A DNA stretch of 64,000 nt from Pelecanus crispus (Eukaryota > Chordata > Aves > Pelecaniformes > Pelecanidae): assembly GCF_030463565.1 (NCBI RefSeq), contig NC_134662.1, positions 1,364,001 through 1,428,000 on the forward strand, read 5' to 3'. The position numbers were made by a program, and so were the translations under genes. Position 1 is the first letter of the stretch. Every line of letters starts with the position of its first letter. Under the pieces are notes generated by a model. It was not told where the DNA came from and ran no database searches. It saw only the letters and a list, made by a program, of their open reading frames with translations. This document shows positions 51,750-61,600 of the stretch, piece after piece.

Positions 51750-52935
51750 CTGCAACAAAGAGCAGAAGCAAAGCTGAGCCGCAGGCACTGGGGACCACGA
51801 GGGTGCAGGGGACAGAGCCCCCCACGGTGCCCGGGCACCCACCAGGGGCACCAGGATTTGCAGTTGTGCGCCAACCCCGCGTGGGAGCTGGCTCTGAAAC
51901 CCAGAGCTGCCTCCATGCAGCGTGAAATCCCCCCCTCGGGAGGTTCACCTCCATCCCCTCAGACGCGTGTCCATGGAAGGGGAGGTTTTATGCAGGGCAA
52001 GCAGGTCAGAACCCATCTCCGTGGCTGGGACCACCTGCCCACACTGTTCTTGTGGTCCCACTCCCCTCCCTCCTCCCAGGAGCCGGCAGACCCTGGGGCA
52101 CTGCTTCGGGCAGCATTTCGGTGCCCTCCCGCCCACCTGCTCTGGGCTCCAGCACGATGGCAGAGCCGGCAGCTCTGCCAACTGCTTTGGGAGCACCAGT
52201 GCCCCAGCTTCACCCTTTGGTTTCCTCGGGTTTTCCCCAAATCCAGCGTTTTCCACCTAGGACAGATGAGCCTGACTGACAGGGTGACATCCCGTCCAGG
52301 CTGAAATGCCTGGGATGGGCACGGGGGTCCTCTCCACCGGCTCCTGGCTCGCTGGAGAAAACATCAGCGTGAAGCTGGAGAGACATGGGATCCCTGCATG
52401 GGGGACAGTGGCCCAGAGCCTTCCGCGACTTCCCATGGGGCAGGACAGGAAGGAGCCGGTTTGACCAGGGACTCAAAGGGTCCGGGTTTATCTGTGCCAT
52501 TGCATATGCCAAGGGAACCCCAGTGAGACCATCAGGTCATTCCCCAGGGCGATGGGGACGGGAAAGCCAACAGCCCAGTGCGATGCCACCACCACCGCCA
52601 GCTCCTCACCGCTCCAACCGGTGCAGGGACCGGGGAGGACAGACCCACACCAGCCCCGAGCCCACGGCTGGAGGGAGGTGAAACACCCCCCCAGCCGGGC
52701 TGCCCCCGACGGCGCGTCCCACTCCAGCCCCGGGCACCCCGGGGCTGCCGGCGCCCATCCTGGCCCCACCCACGGCACAGCACAGGCGCAGCACGGCCAC
52801 GGCCACGCGCAGGCATGGACACGGCCCATCGCGGGCATGGCGGGCCGTGGCCACGCCGGCACTGCCAGGTCTGGTGCAGGGCTCCCTTGTGCCGCCATCG
52901 AGCGCTGGCCAGCAGCTCGGCTGGGGGAGATCCCC
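51750..52935. other. TJP3 5' intron or upstream region, no gene seen
   Basis: No coding exon supported. GC-rich open frames on both strands lack domains or phase-consistent splice sites. It should be part of the TJP3 first intron if the candidate noncoding exon near 55.4 kb is real. Confidence 0.4.
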
Positions 52936-52937
52936 CC

Positions 52938-53310
52938 AGTGCTGATTGGCTGAAGCTGAGGCATGGGCACTACCCCCTGGCACTGATTGGTTGGCAGCTC
53001 TGCCATGGCAGGACCCCAAGATCCAGCTGGCCAATGGCTCTGCCACCACAGGTCTCTCCGGGCACTGATTGGTTGGCAGCTCTGCCATAGTAGATCTCTC
53101 TGATCTGCGATTGGCCAACAGCTCTGCTGTGGCACATCTTTGGATTCTGATTGGCTGATATCGGTACCATGATAAGTCTCTCCAGGATCTGATTGGCCAA
53201 TGGCTCTGCCACAGCAGATTTCCAGGGTCTCCGATCGGCCAATGGCTCTGCCGCGGCAGATTTCCAGGGTTTCTGATTGGCCAATGGCTCTGCCGTGGCA
53301 GCAGCCCCCA
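52938..53310. repeat. 41-42 bp minisatellite carrying inverted CCAAT (NF-Y) boxes
   Basis: About nine degenerate units of 40-42 bp, each with TGATTGG or TGATTGGC then a GGCTCTGCCA-type segment. ATTGG (CCAAT on the minus strand) occurs at 52945, 52986, 53068, 53110, 53150, 53192 and 53276, with a degenerate ATCGG at 53234. The spacing is strikingly regular. GATTGGCC is close to the NF-Y consensus on the minus strand, the strand of TJP3. Confidence 0.8.
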
Positions 53311-55415
53311 GTCCTGGCCGTGCTGGCCCTGCTGCCCACACACCCTGTCCCGTGGCACCCGCACCGCCCCGTGGTGCCCGAAGGCTCTGGGACAGCTGTG
53401 CCGGGGCCATGCTGGCTCCCCAGCGCAGCTTGGCCCCCCCCGAGCCCGGCCAGGGACCCCCACGTCGGCACCAGGGAAAGCTGGAAACCTCCACAGCCCC
53501 TTTGGGAATCGGCCGTGGGGCAGCTTCGGTGGGACCAGGGGGCATCAGAGACGAGCGCTGGCGCCCCGCAGGCGATGCCATAGGCAATGCCGAGCAGGGA
53601 CCCCGTGGGGAAGCTGGGGCTGGCAGGGGGCAGCCAGCTCCAGGGCAAGCACGGAGGCTCAGCCCCAGCACAGGGGCTTTCCGTGGCCAGCCCCCAGCCG
53701 GAGCCACACCGAAGCAGCCGTCTGGGTCCCCAAAATGAGACGCAGCTCACAGCAGCCCTGGGCAGGGATGGTGTAATCATTCACCCGGGCCTCAGAAATA
53801 GCCCCAGCTGGCCAGGCTGCAAGCTGCCGAGCACGGAGGGCAGAGTCCGGGTTTTCACTCTGCATCATGAGCCACCGAAACCAGCCCAAGTGCCCACCCG
53901 CTGCTGCTCGACACACAGGGACACGTGTGCCCGGGGTGGCTGGGGCTGAGCAGGACCCCGGTGTGGTGGCACCCACAGTCCTGTCCCGGTGCTTGTAAGA
54001 CTGGTAATAAGCAGCAGACCCCAGCATGTGGCGGGGTGGTTTCCTGCTGGATCAGTGAGCTGAACTGGTGGGTCCCATCTCAGCCATGTCACCAGTGTCA
54101 CCCGGTGAGTGCTTACGGGCTCCCTGGACACCCGCAGATGACATGACGTGAGCCACAGGTCCCAGAGACCCCGATCATGGGGCAGCCAGAGCATCCCCCT
54201 CCTCTGTGCCAGACCCGACCCCACTGGCACCCAACACAGCCTCTCACTGTCCCCAGCCAGCTCCCACTGCTGTCCCCTCACCAGGCACCACGAATCGGCC
54301 ACGCACCTGCGTCCCACTGCTGCCCGTGGCTCTCCGTGGGCAGCAGCAGCAGTCTGGAGCAGGGGGGACAGCATGGGGACGGCAGCAGCTCCCGTCTCGC
54401 CAGCCGGCACAGGCAGCGCCCACAGTGCCGCCAAGCCGCAGTCCTGTCCCCGGCCTCCCCCGGGGAACCTGGCGTAGGGCCTGCCCCAAGCCAAAGGCCG
54501 AGGCTGGCAGCCGGAGGAGCCGGCTCAGCCGGTTTCCAACAGAAACCAGCCCGCACCCGAAATGGCCCCGCCGGGAGAGGCAGTATCTGGGCAGAGCTGA
54601 CTGCAGCCCAGCCCGACGCGCCTGGCACCGGGCACTGGCAGCACGGGGATCCCCACACGCCCCACTCTGCCCCACGCGTGCACCGTGGCTGGCATCTCCC
54701 AGAGTTTTTAATGCCAAACAAAGCCCAGGCTGTGCCAGGGCAGCTCATCCTACTACAAGGTCCCTGATTCGGGGCTGTGCCTGGCCCCGGGTGACACTGC
54801 CGGCAATGCCCACCCTGCAGAGAGCAATGGGTGAGGAAGGAACACTTATCGGAAAGCGACGCACCCTGCCCACCCCAGCCTTGCCCCACGGCCATCCCCA
54901 CCACCCATAACCTGTTTCCCAACCCCCCTGCCAACGGGGGTCCTCAGTCTGGGACCCCAAAGCCTTCCCAGGATCAGCGAGGTCTCTGGTCTCAGCCAGT
55001 GCTGCAAAAACCACTCGTCCCTTGTCTGGTCCTGGCCATGCAGGACCGGGGTCCCAGATGCCCCCATAAGCTCCTCTAACCCAACCCCACCCACATCGTG
55101 ATGGGTTGATCCTGACCCCCTGCTCTGGGAAAAGGGTCTCTGGAAGGTCTGACCCAGCTGGGGTGTAAATCAGTGGGAAAGGAGGCATGGGGACGGAGCC
55201 CTCGGGGCATGGAGCTGTGACAACAGAGTCCCAGGATCCCCCCCCCGGGTCTCTCCCCGCCATCGGGGCAGGACTCCAGGAGGGTCACCGGGTCCTGCAG
55301 CTACCCAGCGAGGGACAAAGCATGGCCGGTCCCCCAGGTGAAAGCAGGGCTGGGTCCCCGTCCCCAGACGGGAAGCGGGGCCAGCAGATCCCAGAGGACA
55401 GGGTTAGGCACTCAC
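53311..55415. other. TJP3 5' intron or upstream region, no gene seen
   Basis: Nothing supported as coding. Composition is GC-rich and uneven, with no recognised mobile element. Confidence 0.4.
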
Positions 55416-55500
55416 CAAGCCTCCGATCCGACCAGGAAGGAGCTGAGCTCCCAGGCTGGTGGCAGTGGTGTCACTCCAGGGTGCCTTGCGTAACCCTTTA
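55416..55500 (-). other. Candidate noncoding first exon of TJP3
   Basis: On the minus strand a strong splice donor (GGCTTG|GTGAGTGCC) lies at 55416/55415. The sequence before it has no splice acceptor in good context nearby, as expected of a first exon. It is the best candidate I see for the start of the TJP3 transcript. Its 5' limit is a guess. Confidence 0.3.
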
Positions 55501-57393
55501 CGGGCCAGACGCTGCCTGCAGGAGGGAAGGAGGAGGAAGGGGGTCCCGGGACAGCTTCCCGGGCACAGCGGGAGTCACGGGGCCTGTCCCTGTTATCCTC
55601 CATGGTGCTGGTGGTTCAGCCACATCCACTTGCCCCCCACCCAGCCCTGGGCAGGGACAGGCTCACAGGATGCTGAGGGTGGTGGTGCCTGGGGACAGGG
55701 ATCCTTCCCACCCAGTCCAGCCCTCCCCAAGGAGCTGGGGGGGCTCTGCAGCAACACACACTGCCCCGGACCCCCAAACCCTCCCAGCAGCCCTGCTCGG
55801 GAGTCCCCGGGAGGACCAAATGGCTTCACCCAGTGCCCCAAGAGGAGATGGGGATGGCAGCCAGCCTGGGGCTCCAGGTCCTGGGGGTGTGGGGGAGAAG
55901 GTGACCCTGCTGATGGCTGCCATCCCCTCTCCTCCCCTTCCCCTTCCCTCTGCCCCCCACCTGGGGACCAGCCCCGCGTCATTCCTCTTTCCGTGGGGTC
56001 GCTTTCCTGCGGTGACGGAAATCAGCTCCACGCCTTGGCTCTCCGCCGAGGGTCGGTACTGCTGCCGCAGGAGGAGGTCACAGCCCTGCGGCGGGGCGTC
56101 ACGGGGGGACCAGTTCCTCCTGAACCCCCCCGCCGCCAGCCGCCACCCCGGAGCCGGAGCCATGGAGCCGCCGCTTTCCCCACCGCTCGTCAGATCGGCA
56201 GCAAGCGGCTCCTTCTCGCCGAAGCCCCCCGCCAGTCCCGAGGGGAGGACGGGGCAGCTCCCACCCGGGCGGCCACCGCTCCGCGGGCCCGGCCGCAGCC
56301 TCCCCAGCCGCTCCGGGGCCACCGGCTGCCCTCCCGCGCCGGGACGCGGCCGGGAGCACCCGGGGCGGGGGGACGGGGACGCCGCCGAGCAGCCTCATTA
56401 GGGCCGCCGGCATCTTCCCCGGCCGCGCCGAGGGCTGGGCGTGAATGCCGGGCTGCTTCCCCGGCTGGGGCTGCCCTGCCCGTGACACCTTTGTCCCCCG
56501 GGGCCGGAGCACGCCGGCGTGGCGGGATGGGCCCGGGAGAACCGGCGGGGCCGGCCGGGCTGACCCGCGGCCGGGGGCCCACCGCAGCCCGGGGCCGCCC
56601 CGCCGGGCGCCGCGGTGCCACCAGACGGTGCCAGGGGCCGGGCCGCCGCGGGGCCGGGAGGAGCCGGGCCGCGGCCCGGGGTGGGGAGCGGCGGCGCCGA
56701 GGGGGCCGGGGTGGCCCAGCCCCGGGGCCTCTCGGAGGGAGCGCACCCGGTGCCCCGCGGCGAGGCGGGCCCGGCCCGGCCCGGCGGCCTTCGCGGCTCC
56801 CGAGGGATCTCGCTGAGGGGGAGGGCGGGGAGGCGGCGCCCGGCGCCGGGAGGGCCCCGCTCCAGAGCGGGGGGCACCGGGGCCTCCGCCGCGCCGGGGG
56901 CGACCGGGCCCGGGGTCTCGTGGCCCCGCGGTACCGGGGTCTGGGCAGGCCCCGCCCCCGCTGCCATGGCGACCGGCGGGCCCCGCCCCCGGCGCGGCTC
57001 TACGGTGTCTCCCGCCCGCTGGAGAGGCCGGGGCTGGCCCCTTCTCTCCGCCTCTCGACGGTGCGCGGGGCCCCGGCCCCCTCCCCGCGCCTTCCAGCCG
57101 GGAGCGGCCCCCGTCCCGCAGCCCGCGGACTATCGCGACAGCCGGCCCCCGCGTCGTGATTAATTCCGGCGGAAGGCGGCCGCTCTACTTCCGGTGCTGG
57201 CCGCGGCCCCTTCCGCCCTGCGGCGCTGGGCGTGTCTAGCCGCGGCGCCTCCCGCGCTCTATGGTCCCCGCCGTTCCCAGTCTCCTCAGCGGCGGCGGCC
57301 GGAGCCGGGAGGAACGCGGAGGCGGCGGCGGCGGCGGGGGGCGCGGGCCTGTCCTGCCCCGGGCCTGCCCTGCCCGCGGCCTTCGTGGCGGCC
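55501..57393 (+). promoter_or_regulatory. PIP5K1C: PIP5K1C CpG-island promoter and 5' UTR
   Basis: From about 56.1 kb to beyond 58.2 kb the sequence is extremely CpG-rich, a classic CpG island around the PIP5K1C first exon. ETS-type sites sit at 57163-57174 (TTCCGGCGGAAG, two facing cores) and 57187-57194 (ACTTCCGG), about 200 bp before the start codon; there is no TATA box. A 566-codon open frame across 55459-57159 and an opposing 575-codon frame at 57000-58727 are caused by the lack of stops in CpG-rich DNA. 55.5-56.1 kb shows nothing particular. Confidence 0.7.
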
Positions 57394-57493
57394 ATGGAGC
57401 TGGAGGCGCCCGAGGAGGCGGAAGGCTCGGCCGTGGCGGGTGCCGGTGCCATCACCCCGGAGGCCGGCGGAGGGGGACTGGACGCGGCAGGAG
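57394..57493 (+). CDS. PIP5K1C: PIP5K1C first coding exon (phosphatidylinositol 4-phosphate 5-kinase gamma)
   Basis: Type I PIP kinase making PI(4,5)P2 at synapses and focal adhesions. Only the first coding exon is in the window: 33 codons plus one base, ending at a GGAG|GTAACG donor. MELEAPEEAEGSAVAGAGAI resembles the human start MELEVPDEAESAEAGAV, and the exon then becomes Gly/Ala-rich as in human. The kinase domain lies beyond the window. The gene's position next to TJP3 in opposite orientation matches human 19p13.3. The short, low-complexity peptide alone would be weak evidence; synteny and the CpG island make it firm. Confidence 0.85.
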
Positions 57494-58320
57494 GTAACGG
57501 GCTGCGAGCACCGGGCGGCCGGCACCCTCGGCCGGGCTCCCCGGCGTGTGCCCCCGGGGGAGCGCTGTGCCTGTGTCCCGTCCCCCCTCGGGCCCAGAGT
57601 GGTTTAGTCCAGTTGCACCCCCCGGGAGGGGGCTGAGTGGTGCCTCCCGGCCGGGCCCCCCGCACTGTGCCTTGTGCCCCCCGGGGGGGCTCGGAGTGGT
57701 TCAGTCCAGGCCCCCCCCTCCCCGAGTGTGCCACCCCCGGGGCACCAAGTGGTCCCGTCCAACTGCCGCGCCCCCTCCCCTCCCCCCCCCCCCCGGGCCC
57801 GGAGTAGTTCCGCCCCCGGGCTCCCGCCCCCCGCCCGCCCCGGCCGGTGCTCGCTGGGGGGGGGGGGGGGGGGCAGCCGCGGCCCCGGGGCAGCGTGCGG
57901 GGCACCGGCCTGCCCGGCTCCGGGGCTTCTCCCCGCCGCCCTCCGGCCCCCGGTACCGGCCCCGGGCGGTCGGGGCGGGGGCTGCGGCACCCTCGGGAGC
58001 GGGTCTCCCCTGCAGCCCCCACCCGCCTGCCCGGCCGGCGAGCAGGGCCCCGGGCCGCGCTGCCCCCGCTCCTCTCCGGGGCTGGGCCTCGGGCGTCCCC
58101 GTCCCTCGGCGGGAGGGGGCCGGGGGGTTGCGGGGCGGGGGTCCCGCTTTGCTTTGGCGCGTTGGGGGCTGCGGCGGCTCCCGGCGCTCCCCCCGCAGGC
58201 TGGGGCGGCCGCTCGGAGCGGGAGGGCGGCTCTGCCGCCGGGCCCGGGGCCGCCGCGGCGGCGGGGGGCGAAGGGCGCTTCTGGGAGGCAGGGAGCGGGG
58301 CCCGGGCCGAGCGCCCCGCC
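57494..58320 (+). other. PIP5K1C intron 1, CpG-island part
   Basis: The CpG island continues into intron 1. A C-run of about 12 near 57783-57794 and a G-run of about 18 at 57857-57874 may be assembly weak spots. No exon seen. Confidence 0.6.
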
Positions 58321-58695
58321 GGCAGCCTGAGCGGGGGCTGGGGGTGTCTCGGCCCGGGCCGGCAGCCTGAGCGAGGGGCTGGGGGTGTCTCGGCCCGGGC
58401 CGGCAGCCTGAGCGGGGGCTGGGGGTGTCTCGGCCCGGGCCGGCAGCCTGAGCGAGGGGCTGGGGGTTCCTCGGCCCGGGCCGGCAGCCTGAGCGAGGGG
58501 CTGGGGGTTCCTCGGCCCGGGCCGGCAGCCTGAGCGAGGGGCTGGGGGTTCCTCGGCCCGGGCCGGCAGCCTGAGCGAGGGGCTGGGGGTTCCTCGGCCC
58601 GGGCCGGCAGCCTGAGCGAGGGGCTGGGGGTTCCTTGGCCCGGGCTGAGCACCCTGCCGGCAGCCTGAGCGAGGGTTGGGGGTTCCTCGCCTGGC
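58321..58695. repeat. 41-bp minisatellite in PIP5K1C intron 1
   Basis: Nine tandem copies of a 40-41 bp unit beginning GGCAGCCTGAGCGAGGGGCT and ending CTCGGCCCGGGCC. Units start at 58321, 58361, 58402, 58442, 58483, 58524, 58565, 58606 and 58659. Central copies are almost identical, so the array is young or homogenised. Its length being near a multiple of 3 per pair of units keeps frames open, giving false Pro/Ala/Gly-rich peptides. Confidence 0.92.
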
Positions 58696-61600
58696 AGGAC
58701 CAGGTACGCAGGGCTGTGCAGGCGCACCTGCCCCCGCCTTTGCCGCCCAATAATTTATAGCTCGTTAACAACCTCAAAATTGCCAGCTTTAGTTTTGCAC
58801 GTGACAAGTTCCTTTGTGGGCCTGACGCGAAGCTCCCGAGCGCCGTCTGAGCCTGAAGTTTATTCAGAGCCTGCTACGACGTAGATGGGTTTTGGCCGTG
58901 TAATGACAGCAATCTCCTTGTCTTCGGGCCTTTAAATGAGGATCATTAGATCTTCTAAAAGCAAACAGATTACAGCGGAAGCTGTGATTATTTCGAAGGT
59001 GTCATCTGCCGCGTTGGGGAGGCTGGATGTAACGTGTAATTTTTGGTAAGGTGCTGAGATTTAGGCAAGTGGCAAGCTGTCCCCAGCCTTCCTGCTTCGG
59101 TTCCTCGGTGCTGCAAGGAAAATGGAGGGGCTGGCTGCGTGCAGCTTGCCTTTCCCGAGGCTGCTCGCGGCGCTCCCCACCCACTGCTCGGAGCTCTTTT
59201 TCGGGAGCACGCTCCCAGCACAGTGTGGTGTGGCTGGTGGACTTCGAGCCTGTGGTGCTGAGGGAATGAAAGAGAGAGCCTCTTGCTGATGAACAATTAA
59301 AATATTGTTTATCCTTCTGATTTCTCTGTCACCTTTCTGCTTTTTGGGGAGGGTAGAGGGTTGTCGCTCGGGACAAGACAAGGTGTCTGCAGGGACTGTT
59401 GCTCAGGAGGGGTTTAAGCAGGGAGTGTGTGTTTTTCTTCCCTTTGCAAGTAAATCTGAATTTACGAACCTGTAGGCTGTCTTACCTTACGCTGGTAGTG
59501 AAAAAGATGAAACAGAGCCAGTAATCTCACTGATGCTTTGATTTTTCGAGTCAAGTTGCTTACCCCTCACTTGGGTAGCGTCCAAATTGTGTCACTCGGC
59601 CTCGGCCACGCTTGCAACTGGAGCTCCCAGGAGGGCTGGGGACAACATGCACGACAGCTGACGAGTATTTTCTGGAGGAGAACAAAACCTGGGGGGACTG
59701 GAGGTGGCCCTCGGTGGGCCGTGCACAAAGGCACGGCTACACCCGCGCAGGGTGGGCTGTGCTGCAGGTCTCGGGTCGGGACTGCCAGCTGACGGAGCAC
59801 GTTGATGTGCTCTGTGGTCTTCCTTGCAGCAGACGGGAATACTGTACGCCAGAGCGATGTGCCTGGGAGCAGAGGGGGTTTGTGCTGAACGCCGTCCTGT
59901 TTTGTTGGCTGTTTCAAAGCTGATGGTGACAAACCCAATTTAGCACACGCAGCGCTGATGCCTTTGCTGCTATTTGGAGCAGCGATGGAGATAGTGAAGT
60001 ACTTTGTGACCCACCTACACAGGTGCTTTGTGCCACTCACCTTAATGCTCGTGCCGTTGATGAAGGATCAGCAGTGTAGCCGAAATCTGCTCCCCGGGCC
60101 TTTGCCAGACAGCGAGGATGGCTGTGTGCTGTGCTCTTACTAAACAAACGTGGTGGGGTTAATCCAGACCATGGTCAGGTCGGCAAAGACCTTCCCTAAG
60201 TGCTCAGTAAACATCGAGAGGGGAGCTGGTTACTCTGGTACAGGAGTAAAACTGGATGGAGGAGAGGGGCTGAAAGTCAGAGAAACCTTGACAGTAGGTT
60301 GTCTTAAGGCATGGAGAGTCTTCTGAAGGGAGCTTTTGTAAGTCTCATAATGTGCTTTGAGGGAGAAAATCTCATTTAGTGCCAACAGCTGGGCACATAC
60401 ATGAACACACAGGCCCAATTCGTCCCTTTCCGAGAACCGAGCTTTGAGGTTTTTAAAAATTCTGTAACCACCGTGGTTGAAAAGGGATTTTCAAAATGTG
60501 ACGGGTGTAAATGGCTGCTGTGCGTCCTCCCGGAACCTGCATCCCCTTGACCTGGGAAGGGGCTGCAGGGAGCGTAAGGGGCGGAGAGCAGAGCTGTCAG
60601 CAGGAGTGGTGCCTCCCACCGCGTGTGTGCGGGGCGAGAGGCGAGCACCAGCATTGTTCAGGCTGGGGTGCCCCGACCCCAGAAACGGTTGGGTGAGGAG
60701 AGGGCGCGTCACCATCTCTCTACCTGGGTGCAGCCCCGAGGCAGAGGGCCTTGAAACCCCCTTTTATCCAAGGGGGCTCAAGTTGCTGGAGAGCTGTTGG
60801 TACAAAGCTGATAGCAGAGCTGGTCTCCACCATCTCATTGCAAAGGTGGAAATTCACGGCCCAATGGGGAAGTAGAGCTGATATCCGACTTCCATTTCTC
60901 ACGTCTCCTGTTATCTGGGTTGCGGTCTGCCCATCATTTATGGTTTAGAGCCTGGGCAGAAGCCTCCAATGTGTTCTTCAGGGTTGAATTCCTCTGCTTT
61001 AGGGAGCTGAAGTGATTTAACAAGTATTTATGCTCTTGTTCAACAGTTGTCTCACTGTACCCAGAGCTGGAGATAGCAAAGCAGAGATCCTGGCCCCAGC
61101 CAGCAGTGCCGAGGTTGCTGGATGCTGGCGGCACCTGTAAGGCCATCTGCAGAAAGCACTGGGAGAGCGTTGATTGCGGCAGATGAAGAATGGTATTGCA
61201 TCTTTGCAATGATAACTTTGAAGTGACTTTTGAAGGGTTGCTGGAAGCAATTTTTTCAGTGAGCAGATTAGAGTTAAGAGAAGAATTCCACCCCGTGGGG
61301 CACGAGCAGTTCAATCCATACCAACGTGATGGAGAGGAAAATTGGAGAGAGCTTATCAGCTTGAGGAAAAATCAAATGTAAACATCATCCCCAGCATGAT
61401 TATGGTTCACAGCTTAGTTGGATGTCACATGCCTCTTTCCCGTGAAATGGTGCTAGCGAAGATGATGACAGAGGGAGTCAGCTAGGCAAAAACACAGAAA
61501 AACACCCTGCGCCTTGAACTTTTAAAGACCCTGCAGTTACTTCACAGTCAATAAGTCACAGCTCAGCTGCAGGGAAGGAGGAAGGTAATGAAAATAGAAT

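Noticed and set aside
55459-58727. Very long overlapping frames on both strands (566 codons plus, 575 codons minus) around the PIP5K1C promoter
   Set aside because: They cover a CpG island and a tandem repeat where stops are rare; both strands are open at once and the peptides are Pro/Gly/Ala/Arg-rich without domains.
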